A stretch of 64,000 nt of DNA from Letharia columbiana (GCF_014066305.1 NW_023501043.1:1279377-1343376); one strand, 5' to 3'. Counted from the first letter of the stretch, positions 43,961 through 60,307 are shown. The notes: a model not told the origin generated them from the sequence alone. A program made the numbers and translations.

Positions 43961-46900
43961 TAATACTATTTATCTTTCTTCTAGAGTAATAGCGATTTAT
44001 TTATTAATTATACTAAATATATAGTTAAGAAGAGAGTATATTATTAAGAAGTTAATAGTTATAGCTAAAGAAGCTTACTACCCGAAAGATTATTTAAAAG
44101 AAAATCTTCTATTTCTATAAAGACTAATCTAATTAGATTAAATAAGAATTCTAAAAAAAAATCTTTAATATATTAAAAGAAATAGATCTTAAATTAAATC
44201 TTCTTTATATTTTTACGAGTTTAATATTAGCTATAAACTTTTTAATTTTAAATTTAAATAATACTTAAAGTTAAATCGTTATAAATAAATTATAAATACG
44301 TTATTATTTAGAAGAATTTAAGAATTTTAATAAAAAGATCTTAAATATTAAGTAAGCTAAATTATATATATAAGATAAAAAAAAGTATTTCATCTTTAGA
44401 AGATATATTATTAAACTTAATTTAAATTATATTAAAGTATAACTTATAAGTATTATCAAAGAAAAGTTTATTATAATCTTTATCTTTATCGCTAATTTAT
44501 AGAATTTAATAAAAAATAGTATTAAAATTTCTAATATTTAATATAATAAATTAAAGATTTTAATAAAAAGCTTTCGAATTACTAATTATAATATTAAGAT
44601 ACTTTAATAATAAAATAAAAACTTAATTAGAATATTACTTAAGTTAAAATAAAGATATTAATTATTATTATTTAGTTAAATAATAATAATAGCTAATTAT
44701 TCTATAAACGAGATATTAATAATAAATTTCGAGATTTATATAATAAATATCGTATTAATACTATAAAACTTATTAAAAAAAAATTTAAATTTAAATAAGA
44801 CTTAAAAAAATAAAGAGTAATAGTTAGAGAAGTAATAATTTTATATATTAATTAATTTAAAAAACTTTAATAAGAAAGATATAAAGATTATATCTTATTA
44901 GTCGAGTATTTTTATTAATAATATCTATTAAAATTTATATTATATTTCTATTATAAATCGCGTAAAAAATATAAAATTAAATAAACGATATTTCGATATC
45001 TCGAATTTTTATAATACTAATAATTAAGATAAGTAGAATAATTAATATTAATATCTTAAAGCGAAATTTAAATAAAATATTATAAGCTTTCTTATTAAAC
45101 TAAAGAAAATTAGTTATATATAAAATTATTATAAAATTATTATATATAACGTTATTAAAATAAAAATAAATAAAGATATTTTATATCTATATTAAACTAT
45201 TTAAAAAATAATCGATAAATTGAATAATATATTCGAAATATATAATAAGATTATTAAATTCAATATTAAGATATTTAATTTTAAATTTAATATAAGAGTA
45301 ATAGATAGAAGAAATTATTTAAGAATTTCTATATACGATTCTTTATAGCTATCGCTCTCTTAAAATATATTGAAATTTATAAAATATCTAATCTAAAACG
45401 AATAATCTCTATATATCTAAAATATTAAATTTTAAAATAATCTTTTAATACTTTTTAAGAATTAATTTTTTTTTATAAATATTAAAGATAAAATTTTAGA
45501 TTATTAATAATACGTTAGATTTAAAAAGTAAGAAAGAGATTAATAAAATTAATAATAACTATAAAAACTCTACCCTCTTAAATAATTAGCGTAATTCTTT
45601 CTTTATTAAAAATAATAATATTTAGTATTATCGAAAATTTCTATATATAAGAATATAACTATATAAGTATCTTAAACTATTAATAAATAGAATTAAAAAA
45701 AAGATAGATATTTTAAATATCTAAAAATTAGATATTATTTTAGCGATAATAGTACTCTATATAGAAATATAGATTTATTAATAGAATAGATTAATATAAT
45801 TCTAAAAGTCGTCGATATAGAGAAGAATATTTTTATTAAATTATTATAAAAATTAAAAAATTAAATATTTCTAATTAAGTCGTTATTAAAGATTTGAAAG
45901 TTTTATATATAAAAATTATAAGTTAGAAAGAGAAAGAATACTCGCTTTTATCTTTCTATTCACGTATATTATTATTATTAAAATCTCTTTATAAAATAAA
46001 CGCTAATTAGAGTTTTATGGGAAAATTATTATTTATTACGCTAATAAAATAAATTAAGATTAATTATCTTTTAAATATTAAAACTTTAATATTAAGCTTT
46101 ATAAATATATCTTTTATTAAAATAAATAATCTATTTAAAATAATTCTATTATAATTTTATAAGTTATAATTAATTAAGAATAAATCTATTTTTATCTTTA
46201 ATATTATATATATAATTTTAAGAAAACTTATTATAAAGATTATATAAAAGAACTTTAATATCTAATTATCTTATTAAAATAATTTAATAAGATTTTAAAA
46301 ATATTATAGCTAGAATAATATAACTTCTATATATTTTTTAAATCTAGAATTATTATACTTAATTTAGATTATTATATATTTAATTATTTATTATATAATA
46401 AACTCGTTATTATCTAGAGTAATAATAAGTTTTTAAAAAAGAGTTTAAATTATATAGTGAAGATTGTATTTAAAAAAAAGAATATAATAAAGATCTTCGC
46501 TTATATTTTTCTTAAAATAAAAATATTAATAAAAAACTAAGTTATTACTATACAATTTTAAAACTTTAAATAATTTTTTAACTTTATTAATAAAAAAGCG
46601 AAATTTATTATCAATATCGTCGTTATTATAATAAAAAATAATAGAAAATTCTTTTATAAATTAAAGAAGAAATCTCTAACTATAAAATAATTATAAAAAT
46701 AAATCTTTATGATATATTATAAATAGCTAGATATTTAAAATCTTATTAAAATTAATAAACTTCTTATTACTTTATTAATTATAAAAGAAATTAAAAAAAA
46801 TATATATTTTATTATCGAAAAAAGCTTATAGACTCTTTAGAGATTAGATATTAATTATAAAGAAGTATATTAATAAGATATTAAGAAAAGACTATATTAG

Positions 46901-49900
46901 ATTAAATACTTTATTCTATATAATATCTATTTTAATAATAAAGAAGCTTAATAAAGAATTTAAATTATACGTAAATTATAGAGCTCTTAATCTATTAACT
47001 ATTTCAATTAAAATACTTCTTTATTAATTTAAAAGATTCTCTCTAAATTATACGTAATAAGAATATATAATAAATCTAATATTATAATTACCTTTAACGA
47101 AATTAAAGTTAAAAAAGACTATAAAGAAAAAGTCGTATTTTCTATTTAATATAACTTATTTAAATCTATAGTAATATCTTTTAAATTATATAATACTCTT
47201 ATTACTTTTTAAACATATATTAATAATATTCTACGCGAATATTTAAATATATTCTATATTATATATATAGATAATATTCTTATCTATAATAATATTAAAA
47301 ATAAATATATTTAATATATATAAAAGATATTTAAAAAAATTAATAAGTTAATCTCTATCTTAATATTATTAAATATAATTTTTATATTATTAAAGTTAAA
47401 TATCTAGAATTCATTATTATATTAAAAGAAATAAAGATAGATATAACGAAAATTAAAGCTATTACTTAATAAAAGAAATTTAAATATATTAAAAATATAT
47501 AAATATTTCTAAAATTCATTAACTTCTATTAAAAGTTTATTTTAAAATATTTTAAAATTATTATATTTTTAATAAATCTTATTTATACTTAATAAAAGAA
47601 AGACTATATTTACTTATAAACTTAAAATATTTTTAATAATTTACTTTTAAAATATTAAAGAAAGCTTTTACTACTACTTCTATATTTATTTATTTTAAAT
47701 TAAATAAAAAGATTTAATAAAAATATATATATCTAATTTTATAATTATTACTATTTTCTTATAAAAAATAAAGATAAAATATTTAAATTTATAGCGTTTT
47801 TCTTTAAAAAGATATCTTCTATAGAGTATAATTATATTATTTATAAAAAGAAATTTATAGCTATAATATAAATTTTTAAAAAATAATATTTTAAATTAAT
47901 TAATACTTTTATTAAATTTTTTATTAAAATATTTTTAAATTATAAAAATTTATAATACTTTATATTTTTTAAATAACTTAACTTTCGATAAATAAATTAA
48001 ATAAAGTTTATTTTAAAACTTAATTTTTATATTATCTATTATTTAAAGAAAAAAAATATTAAATTTAATAATCTTATTTAATAAGTAAAAGATTTATCTA
48101 AAAATAATAATAATTATTATATTTATTATTAATATTATATAATTTTTAAAAATAATAATTTTAATAAAAATATTAAAAACGTTATAAATCTTATTATTAT
48201 ACTTTTAAATAATATAAGAAAAAATATTATCTCTCTAGTTATAATATTATATAAATTTAATAAATAAGATAATATTAATAATTATGAGTTTAAAATAAAA
48301 TTATTATTAAAGATCTCGATAAAGACTTCTTAAAAGAAGTTCTTAGAAAAATTAAAAGAAGTCTTTACTATTAATACTTTCGAATATTTATATTAAATAA
48401 AAAACGCTTATAATTATAATATTATAATTCAAAAGTTAATTAATTAAAGATATTTAGATAGAGAAAACTATTATTTAGAATAATTAAGAATAATCTTTAA
48501 TTAAAATTAAGTAAATTTATTTTTATAATAAGTTATTATATACTAATAATAGATTATATATAATAGATATTCTTAAATTATAAATTAAGATTATTAAAGA
48601 TATTTATAACTCTTTATTCGAAGATTATATTAATAGATTATTAATTTATAATAAATTAAATAGACTTTATTATTAGCTAAGAATAATAAATTTCGTTATC
48701 TACTATATTAAGAGCTACTATATCTATAAAAAATCTAAGATTTATAAAAAGAATAAATAGAATTTATTTAAATTCCTTTCTATTTTTAAATAATATTAAT
48801 AAAATATTTTTATTAACTTTATTATCTTATTTTTTATTTATCTTAAATATAAATATTTTTATTAATATATTATAATAATTATAAATATACTTAATAAAAA
48901 GAAGAAATTTATTTTTTTAAACTTCTTAAAAGTAGAGATAATAGTTTAAATTTTTATTAAATCTATATAGCGAGAAGAAGAATACTTATTTATTATTATC
49001 TCGAATTAAAATATTTAATTTATTAATATATTTCTAAAGAAGACTATATAAAAGAATTAGAAATAAATCTAAACTCTTTATTATATTTTACTCTAAAATT
49101 AATAAATAAATAAAGAATATTAACTCTTCTCTAAAGTAATATTTTAAAACTTATATTAACTATAATTAAGATAATTAAGTAAATCTATTATTAATAGTAA
49201 AGTTCGAAGCTAACTTCGATAAGAACGTCCTATTAGACGTATTAACATTAAAATTATACGCTCTAGCAAATTACTAGATTATAAGAATTTCGAACTATTT
49301 AAAATTATTAAAGTTTTAAATAATTTCACTTATAAGTTAGAACTCTTAATTTCTATAAATAGTATCTATTTTATCTTTTATCTATAACTATTATATCTTA
49401 ATAATAATAATCTACTATTAAAATAGATTAAATCTTTCCGCTATTATCTATCGATATTAATAAAGAAGATAAAATCTATAATATTAAAGAAATAGTTTAA
49501 TTTAAATTAAATAAATAAAAAAATAATTTCTTAACTAGTAAGAGAGAATATTTAATATATAAAATTAGATATAAAGATTTTAATAGTAAGAAAAATCTAT
49601 TTTAATAACTATTTATAAATATAATAAAATATTTAAATCTAATAGTAGACTTCTATTATTATTACTTCGAGGTCGTTAATCTTTATTTATTATTTAAAAA
49701 ATCTTTAGAATAATCTTCTTTATTAGCGCTATTAATTTATAATAACTATATTAATTTATAGAAAAATTTTAAGTTTATAATAAAATATTAAATTAATATA
49801 TTTAAGAATATTACTTTATATACGCTTAGATATACTTTTTAAAAGATCGATATTTACTATATAATAATTATCGTCGAAATTTTAAATTAAAGAGATAAGT

Positions 49901-49935
49901 AATATTATAGTTTTAATTATTTTATTTATATTATA

Positions 49936-52900
49936 TATTACGAATATATTCTTAATATATTACTTAGCTCTATAACTAGCGAGTCTTAACGAAGATATTC
50001 TCTATTATATTATATCTTCTTTTTATATATATAATTCGATAGTCTTATTATTTTTATTCTATTTCATTTATATTAATATTATATTTATACTAATTCTAAT
50101 ATTATAATAAGACTTCTTTATATTCTCCTCTCTCGACGAAGAAAATTAACGAGTTTTTTACTTTCTACTCGAAGTAAGCGATCGAGTTTAATAAAGAAAA
50201 TACTAGGTATTTCTATTATATAGAAGTTTTATTATATATTTAAATTATTTAAAAGAATCTATATTAGAAAATCTATATTATTAATATTAATCTAATCTAT
50301 TAAAAAACTAAGTTTTCTATATCGAATATAAGAAATTCTTCTTTACTTTATTTCTCGTAAAAAGTCTATTATCGATTAAGAGACTCTTAATAAACTTTCT
50401 ACTATTCGAAAGAATATTATTTAAAGTTTTTATAATCTTTATAATAACTTAATTAATTAAGAAATAAAAGAAATATTATTTCGAGCGTTATAGTTAAATT
50501 TCGACTCTTAATATAAAGATTTATTATCTTTTTTAACTCGTATACGCTCTTATAGTACTATAATTCTAGAGATCTCTCTATTCTATTTGATAAAGATACT
50601 ATTTGATATTTATAACTCCTCGATAGAAAAGCCTAGTTAAAATCGCTATTTTTATATCTATTTTCTTTATCTCGTTATTATCTATATTTAATATATTATA
50701 AATTTTAACTTAAATTTATCTATATTAATATTAAGATATTACTCTTTATATTATTAATATAAGAATATTCTCTCTAGGCTACGAGCTTCTTTATATCGTA
50801 GCTAGTCTTCTTCTATATATCGTAATTATTCTTCTTCTATATATCGTAGTTAATTCTCTTCTATATATTATAATTAACTCTATCTTATATATAAAGATCT
50901 ATATATAAGATATTCGTTTTTAAATTCGTTATAACTCTATATACTACGTATATAGCGCTTTCTATCTATTATAAATCTTTATTAATAATTTTATATTAAT
51001 AAAGAGAAGATATTAAAATAATAAGAGAAGATATAAAGTTAAAACTCGTCTACGATCTCTATTTTATCTTTATCTTTATCTTTATTTATTTTATAAGATT
51101 TCGAAATACTTAGAGTAAGTCGATATTAATTAAATTCGCTATAGCTAGTAAGATAATTAATTAAATAATTACTTAATTTAAAACTATTAAATTTATCTAT
51201 CTTTATAAGTATAAATTTAATATTATTCGATAATTAAAAAATAAGAATTTAAGATAAACTTATTTATAATAATAATTATTTTCTTATTAATACTTTTAAA
51301 ATTATTTATATTATAATAAGATTTAGAGAGAAAGCTAGTTAGCACGTATCTATTAGATAATAATATCGCTTATACTCTATAATTAATAATCTTCTAAATT
51401 ATTTAAATAACGTATATAAGATATTCTTATTCGTTCTTAAAAGTATTTATCGATATACTTACGATAAAATAAATTAAAAAAATTAGTCGTTTCTAAAATT
51501 CTATAAGAATATTATTAAATATATAAAATATAGTTTTAAGAAGAATAGTCTAATATACGATATACGAAAAAAATCGAAACTTCGTTATTATAACTTAATT
51601 AATCTATTAGTTAAAAATTAGATTATATTTAAATTAAAGAAACGTATTATAGAAATATAACTTAATTATTAATAATTTATCGAGAAATTAATCTAAGAAA
51701 AGATTAAGAGATTCGCGAAGTAATATATAAAAGTAAAGATTAAGACTAATATAAAGAAAAGTAAATACTTAATTATAACTCGTTCTATTTTCGATATAGA
51801 GAATCTAAGTCTTATTAAGACGAAGAATCTTATATATAAAAACTAGGCTTATATATAAAAGTATAATAAATATATTAATTTCGATATAAATATCGAGAAG
51901 AAATATAAGCTTAGTTATTAGAATTATCTATAATCGAAACGCTATAGCGAGACTCGAAGATATAATAGATATTATTATATAGATATATTAGGTCTATAAA
52001 CGATAGATATAGATTATATAAATATATTAGATTTACGAATAAGTCGAAATTAATATAAACGCCGGGAAATTCTCGAATATCGCGGTTTTAAACGAATTAA
52101 AATTATTCGATATCTTTAAAATAATCTTATTTTTTTATATTCGTAAATCGATTTCTTAGATCTATATTACTTAATAATAACTTTATACTAAATCTATTAA
52201 GTAAACTTCTCTTATTAATAGATATTTAAGTATCTTTCGAAGCTATAATACGTTATCTATAGATCTTACTATCGCCGTTAATAGTCTCTATTAATATCGA
52301 TTATATAATATTCTATAGAGAATCTTATATTAAAGTTATTTAATCTCGAATTTTAGATCTAATATCTACGGCTTAAAAGCGGCTTAGAATACCTCGACTA
52401 ATTAAATTACATTATTTTATTAATATCTTCTCTATTATAAATATGAAATTAGATAACTACTATATAATAAATTCGTTTTCGATCGCTATTTATTTAATTC
52501 TTTATAAATCTTCGTTAAATTAAGAGCTCTTAATACTATAATAAAGTGCTATCGATAATACGCTAGCGAAAACTTTAAGATACGATATTGCTATTATTAT
52601 TAACGTTAAAAAAAGATACTAATTTAGCCTAATATATTAATATTAAAAGTTCTTTATTTTTATAAATTTTCAGCGAGTATAATATATATATATACGATAG
52701 AATTATTTAGTTTTTTCGAAGGTTTATAATAAATAAGCTAGACGAGAGAAGAATTTAGAGAATCTTATTAATACGTAGATAAGATATAACTATATCTTCG
52801 AGATCTTAATTATCTCTAATTAAGACTTATATGAATTATAGATATTTAAAGATATAAGATAAGTAATAGATCTATATCTTCGATTTATTAGCTATAGAGG

Positions 52901-53081
52901 TTATAGCTATTAAGAGAGAGAGATAGTATTATTAATATATTACTTAATTCTATAGCTAGCGAGCTTTAACGAAAATATTCTCTATTATATTATATATTCT
53001 TTTTATCTATATAGTTCGATAGTCTTACTATTCTTAATCTATCTTATCTATATTAATATTATATCTATACTAGTTTTATTA
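49936..53081 (+). mobile_element. Nested LTR retroelement, RIP-mutated (3.1 kb), same family as the LTR at 514
   Basis: LTRs are 49936-50101 and about 52924-53081, and a purine run (AAGAGAGAGAGA) immediately precedes the 3' LTR. A perfect 5 bp target duplication TTATA lies at 49931-49935 and 53082-53086, inside the gypsy 3' LTR. The interior is only 2.8 kb and I see no reverse transcriptase or integrase motif, so it may be non-autonomous, carrying at most a gag-like region. A 28 bp repeat (TTCTATATATCGTA) occurs about three times at 50800-50890. Confidence 0.85.
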
Positions 53082-53227
53082 TTATAGTCTAATTAAACTT
53101 AGCGTATTAAGATCTTTTAATCTTTCTACTCTATTATAAAATTTATATTTATAATTATTCTATATAGATAGTCTTCTCTTTATACTATAATAAAGAGTTA
53201 TTATATATATTATTAAGTTATAAATAA

Positions 53228-54227
53228 ATATAGAGACGCTAATTAATATAGCTATTTGAAAATCGCTATACTTAATTAAAAAGCGATAAGAAAAGAGACT
53301 AGATATTAATAAAATATATTATAAATATAAGTAAGACGATATTAGATTTTAAAGATTTAATATAACTTTAAATAGTCTCTCTCTTATAGTTCTTTATTTA
53401 ATTTAAAATAATCTCTTATATATAACTTATAGATTAAGTATTAAATTTAAATAACTTAGATAAGATATTGCGTTAGCTTTATATACTATATTATATAATT
53501 AAACGCGAGTATTCTAATAATAGAAAGCTTATTAATATAATAGAAAGATTAATTAATATTTTATAATTATATAATATTCTATTAAATTTCTTTAAACTTT
53601 TAAAGATACTTAAAGAGCTCTTTAAGAGTATTTTTAAATAAACTATTAAAGTAAGCTTAAAGTACTATAAAATATATACTAGAGTATATAAGCTATTCTA
53701 GTAATAGAAAACTTATATTTAATAATAAAGACGTAAAATAGAATTAAAGTTTAATTAATATATAATATTAATATAAAAAGTAAACTCTATAATATAGTAA
53801 TCTTAATATTATTAAAAAATTTAAATTATCTAAATCTATTAATAAGAATATAAGTTTAACTCTTTTTAAATGTTAAAAAAACTTAAAAAAACTTATATTA
53901 TAAGAATATTTAAGTAGCGATATTTAAGTTCTTCGTAATTAAAGCTATAAATAGTAAATTTATCTATTATTCTTTTAATAGAAATCTTTAGAATCTATAT
54001 AATTTTAACTACGATTAATAGCTTTAGCTAATAGACTTTTAAATAAACTTTTAATTTTAATTTTTTATCTACTTTAAAGTATAATTAAGACTAAAATCTT
54101 TATTTATAATTTAAATATTATAGAACGTAGATTTAAATGTAATAAAAAGATATATATAATTATATTAAATTTTAATAAGAATATAATTAATAAAGTATAT
54201 TCGAATATCGACGATATTAGTATAAGA
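53228..54227. other. RIP-mutated AT-rich DNA between LTR elements
   Basis: No ends or protein motifs recognised. One kilobase with CA/TG depletion. Confidence 0.6.
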
Positions 54228-54532
54228 TAATAAGATCTCTTTTAATAAAACTATATAGTAGCTATATAATTACGAGATCTAGATATATAGTTAATAGAAT
54301 ATATAGATTAATTATTAGATAAACTAATAACTAAAAAAAAAAAAAAAAAAAAGAGAACTCGTAAGTATTTAAGATTTTATTAAGTATATTAAATACTCGC
54401 TTTAGCTATATAACTTATAATCTAATAAATAATATAAACGAGTTTATTAATTCGTTTCGAGTACTTTTACTCTTATAACTATATTTTCTCTTAATAGATT
54501 TAACTCTTAAATCTTAGTATTATTATATCTCA
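54228..54532 (+). repeat. 5' LTR of gypsy element 3
   Basis: It aligns with 62026-62302 and ends ATATCTCA, with CA retained. A 20-base A run near 54332 is present, shorter, in the other LTR. Confidence 0.7.
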
Positions 54533-57500
54533 TAATTAAATACTTATAAACTTACTAGTTATTTATATATAGTTTATTACTAATTTAGATATAATTTAAA
54601 CTAATATATATTATAATAACGTATTTAAACTTCTTATTCTAAGATCTTCTTAAATATATTAATATATTTATATACTAAATCGCGATAATATCGCTATTTA
54701 TATTATTATCTTAATTAATAAAATATAAACATATTATTACTCTATTACGATATACTATTATTACTATTATTATATATTATTATTATTATTATTACTTTTA
54801 TAATCGTAGTAATTCTATTATTATAATTATAAAAGTCGCGCTAATAAGTATAAAAGTCTTACTTCTAATCTAATTTTTATTTTTCTTAATAATAATATTA
54901 ATACTAATATAAATAAATACTTTATTCTTCTTTATATCTACTATCTTATCTTATCTTTATTTATTATTATAATATTATAATAGCGAGTTATATATTATTA
55001 TAATAATATAATATATATATTAATTAAAGTAATAATTAAGTAAGATTAAAATCGCTTAAATTAATTCTATATATAATAAATACTTTAAAGAATACTTTAT
55101 AATACCTTCTAGATAATATAAAAAGTATATTAATTTATTAATAATAGTAAATAATCTTCGCTCTTATAGCTCTATAAATTCTTAAATTCTTATAATTATT
55201 ATTATTCTTATTATATCTATTATAGCTAATAGATATTTATATCTATTTTAAATATATATTTTAATCTTACTCTCTATTATTAAAAGATAAAATTATTATA
55301 TTAAATATAAAATATAAAATAATTATTTTAAAAGATATCGATAGCGAGAAAATCTTTATATTATAATCTTTTATTAAAAAATATAAATTTTTAAATTTAA
55401 ATATACGTTAATAATAATATATATTATTAATAATTATTAAATATTTTTATATAAAATATATAATCTATTTTTTAATTTTATAAATAATTAAAAAAGAAAA
55501 AAAGAGTAAATCTTAAAGATATATATTATAAACATATAAGAATATAATCTTATTTTTAATTTTTTTAAAATTTATAGTATTAATTTAGATACTTATTAAT
55601 ATAAATAATTTTAAATTTATTATAATTTCTTTATAAGTAATAAAATATAAATAGATATTATAATAATAGATATAAAGTAATTTATATTATTAGTTAATAT
55701 AATAAATATATATAATTTAAAATTCATATTTATTTTATTTTTATATCAATTTTTATTTTAAAATAGTAAAGTTATATAATATAATATTATATAGATAAAT
55801 AACTCTAATATATTTAAATAATTTAAAAATTTATTAAAAGTCTTTTTTAAAAGAGCTATTTAATAGTTTTAATATAAATAATTAAATTAATTATCTTATT
55901 AATCTATTATCTAATTAGCTATTTAAAAATAATTTAATCTATAATATATTATATAATTAGCTTATAGCGATTAAAGACTATTTAAATATTATATTTAAAA
56001 AAAAAAAAAATTTAACTAGTTAAATTAACTCGCTAATATTATTCTTTAAAAATTTAAATAACTCGCCATAATTATATATTAACTATTAAAAATATAATAA
56101 AATAATTATTAAAGATAATTACTTATTATCGCGATTTTTAGAAATATTAAAAACATTTATATATAATAAATACTTTATTAAGATTAACATTTAAAATATA
56201 TATTATTAAATATAATATAAAAGAAAGATAAGTAGAAAATTATTTTTTAAACTTATTATAATTAATTTAAGTATTAAATAATAATTTTTAATCTTATAAG
56301 TATCTTTATAATCTTTTAAATTTATATAAATAAAGTATTTAAATTATATATTAATATTTTCTATATAATATATTTAAATAATTTATTAGTTTATTTAGAA
56401 ATAAAAGAGTTATATTAGAAGTATATATATAAAGTATTACGCGTATTATTAAAATATCGCCTCTATATAAAATTATTAAAATATATTTTTAATTATAATA
56501 AGATTATTTTTTTAGAATTTTTAATAAATTAACGTAATATCTAAATAAAGTTATTATATATTAAGACTATTACTAAGTAATTAAAATTAAAATCTATTAA
56601 AAATATTATAATTTTTTTTAAAATTTATAAACTTCTATTAGTAGTTTATATAAAGCTTTTTATAAATAATTACGTTTTTAATAAATCTAACTTAAAAGAT
56701 AAAGAAAGATAAAATTAGATTACTTTTTATATTTAATAAAAAAATATATAAGACTTTTAAGATATTTAAGCGAGTATTTATTATTATATTTATATTAGAA
56801 TATTATAATTAGAAAGTATTATTTATTATAGAGATTAATATATTTAATTAACTAAGCGGAGATAAATAATAATATCTTATTATATTTTCTAACTATAAAT
56901 TTATAAATATTAAGTTTTAATAGAATATATATAATAAGAAGCTTTATATAAATATATTAAGCTTTAAATCTTAAAGATATTATTTATAAAATAATAAATA
57001 CTCTATTTATATAATTTTAAATTATAATAATTTATATTATTTTATAATAAAAAAAGAGTTTAATATAAAGTAAATTCGCTAAGCTAAAAAATTAATTATA
57101 TTTAATTTTATAATGAAATATTATAAAAAAAAAACTTAATTCTATAGATATATTATAAGAAGATTTAATATTATTAAATTAAATAATAGTAAAAATAATA
57201 ATAATAACTTTTTCTCTATCTTATAAAATAAACTTTATAATTAGAAATATTAATTTAATTTATAGAAATATAATAATATATTTATTATAGTTAAATTTAT
57301 AGCGTTAATAGAATAATTAGATAATATTATTATTATAAATATCTAAATTATTATTTTAGATAAAAGAATATTTAATAGATAAATGTATATTTTAAATATT
57401 ATAATATTATTTTAATTTTCAATTTATTAGATTTTAAAGTTAAAGAGATTTTATTTAAAATTATAAGAATTAATAATAATATAACTATTTAAATTATAAT

Positions 57501-58132
57501 ATAAGAATATTTTTATTATAAATAAGAAGTAATATTAAAGATACGCTATTAAATAGAATAAGCTTTTAAAATAGAAAGTTAATAAAAATAAATTATTATA
57601 TTATAATCTTATAGTCTATATATCTAACAATCTTATTATAAAGAAAAAGATTTTTAATATAAATTATAATAATTTTAATATTAGATATTTTATTTATAAA
57701 TATATTAAAAAGAGTATTAGATTTAAAAACTATTAGATAGATATAATAAGTAATATAATAAAGTATATTTATATTTATCTTAATTATTAAAAGATAGAAG
57801 TTTATTATTATAAGTTATATAGCGAGCTAATATTAATCTTATTAAATAATATAAATTTATTTTATATTATAATAATAAATTTTATTATAGATTTATTATT
57901 TATAAGAAATTTATATATTAATAAAATTTATAATATCATTTTAATTTTAATAGATAAATTAATTAAGTATATAATATATGTTATAATTATAAAGAATTTG
58001 AAAATTAAAATTTTTATTAAAATTTTATAATAAGAGTTTATATTATTATATAGTATAATATAAAATTTAATTTTAAATTAAGATTTTCTATTTATAAGTA
58101 AATTCTAGATAACGCTATATTAGTATTAAATA

Positions 58133-58561
58133 CGAGTAAAGGCCTATGAATTAAATTCATAATCATTTTTTTAATCAGGGCTATCGAGTAAATAGGTGAG
58201 CGATCTTTGGTGAGCGAACTTTGGTGAGCGATATTTGAATTCCTTGCGCTTTAATGATTATAAGACATATTTTCAAATTTCTTAAAAAATTCGGAAAGCG
58301 CAAATAGCGCTTCAAAATTTAAAGTAAAAAATTTCAAAATTTTAATAGAAAAAAAAAAAGTTTTTACTATTGTGAATAACGTACACCTATTTTTTGATAA
58401 GGGAGGCGCGGGAGGGCGAGATTTTGATGGTTGCGGACGCTAATTTATTTACCCGCGGTGTCTAACCAAAAAGCGTAGACCTAACGAATTGATGATTGGC
58501 TGCACATACAGATTCAAGGTTTTCTAGTTCAGCCCTATCTTATTCTTTTTATATATACTAA
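58133..58561 (-). mobile_element. Helitron-like short element, lightly mutated (429 bp)
   Basis: From CGAGTAAAGGCCTATGAATT to TATATATACTAA, flanked by A on the left and T on the right. It keeps GGGAGGCGCGGGAGGGCGAG and other CG-rich words, and has one module. It sits inside the mutated gypsy element 3. Confidence 0.85.
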
Positions 58562-60307
58562 TAAAATATAAATTTAATATTATATTTTATTCTTAGATTA
58601 ATAATAAAATTAAGAGATAAAATTAAGTTTTTAAATATTATTTCTAAAGATATTATAATTATAAATAGAATAATTAATATAAAATTTTATTAATAGCGAT
58701 ATTTATATATAATAATAATATATATATAAATATTAATAAGATTTTATAAGAGCTATAATAAGATCTATAATAGATTTAAAAAATATTTTTAAAAGTAAAA
58801 TCTTAAGAAGAAAAGTATTATTTATTATAGAGTAAGTAAATTAATTATAAGAGATAAGATTATATTTAAAAGAATTATAAGAGTAAATATTAAAATAATA
58901 AATAAAGTATTATAATAGTAATTATAAAATTATAATTTTTTTAAAAAAAGATAAAATATTATTATAAAGTTTAAATATATATATTTTATAATTAAAGAAG
59001 AAATTAAATTATAGATAGTTTAAGTCTTTTAAAGTATTAAAGAAAATAAAAATATAGATTTATAAGCTAGACCTTTCTATTAAATATAAAAAAATCTATT
59101 TTATATTTTATATATTACTATTAGAGTTATAATACTTATATAATAATAATTTAAAATTATAAATAATTTTAATTAATAAAAAAGAAGAATAGAAGATTAA
59201 TAAGATATTAGATAAAAGAGTTTATAAGAGCGAAATTAAGTATCTTATTAATTAAAGAAAAACTTATCTTATAAAGCTTTATAAGAATTAGTAAAGTATT
59301 TTAAAAATATTAAATATATAATTAAAAACTTTAAATTAGTAAAGAAATTATATAAATTAATATTTAAAATAAAGTTAAAGATATAATTATTAAAATAAAT
59401 TATAAAGTAAAATAAATTAAGAAAGTAATAAAAATAGAGAGTTTAAATAAATAAATAAAATTAAATTAAAAGATTTAATAAATAGTATTAAAAAGCTTAT
59501 AGATTAATTTTAGAGCGTTAAAGCGCTATATATAATAAGAAAAGTAATTATTAAAATTATATATATAAATATTACTATTTAATATTAATCTATCTATTCT
59601 CAGATATTAAGAAATAATTTTTATTTAGAAGATTTATTAGATAATAAGAAGATTTATAATAAACAGTAATAAAAGAAGTAATTAAAGAGAGAGCGAAGAT
59701 AATAATTTTATATCGAAATTTTTTAATATAATAAATCGCTATTTATATTAACTATATATTCTTATATATATTAATTAAAATTTATATTATTTTATATTTA
59801 AAAAATAGAATAAATATTCTTATTAGAGTAAGTTATAGTAAAGATAATAATTTAGAAATAAAGGAGACTTAAATTAAAATAATATATATAATTCTTATAA
59901 AAATATTATTTATATTTACGCTAGCGCGAGCTAGTAAAAGATATAATATAAATTATATAAGAGTTATATGCGAGTATACGTATATAATAGAAATAAAAGA
60001 AATCTTAGTATATATTAGCGTAACCTTTTAGTTATCTAATATTTCTTTTATTTAAAAATAAAAATAGAAATAATAATAAAAGAAGCTATTAAGTTTTTTT
60101 AATCGCTATAAAACGAAGCGAAGTAAAATAAAATTTTAAATATTTAATATTATCTCGCTCTAAATTAGAGTACTAATAAAATAAAGTAAAATTAAAATAG
60201 AAGTTTTTCTATTAAGATAATAAATATATCTCGCTATTTTATTAAATCTATTAATTAAATTAACTCGAGATTATTACTTTTATAAATCTCTAAAATATTT
60301 CTCTAAT

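Larger units (their letters stand above)
43785..53227 (+). mobile_element. Ty3/gypsy LTR retrotransposon 2, RIP-mutated, with nested element in its 3' LTR
   Basis: 5' LTR 43785-43960. Internal region 43961-49899. 3' LTR in two pieces, 49900-49935 and 53087-53227, split by the LTR element 49936-53081. Readable through the mutations: reverse transcriptase with a DIIAAFNEI-type start near 47080, YIDNILIYNN (ancestral YVDD) near 47262, and a FLGFINFY-type motif near 47505. Integrase, with a His/Cys-rich N-terminal region, lies near 48560-48760. Domain order RT then integrase places it in Ty3/gypsy. There is no intact frame. Original length was about 6.3 kb. Confidence 0.88.
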
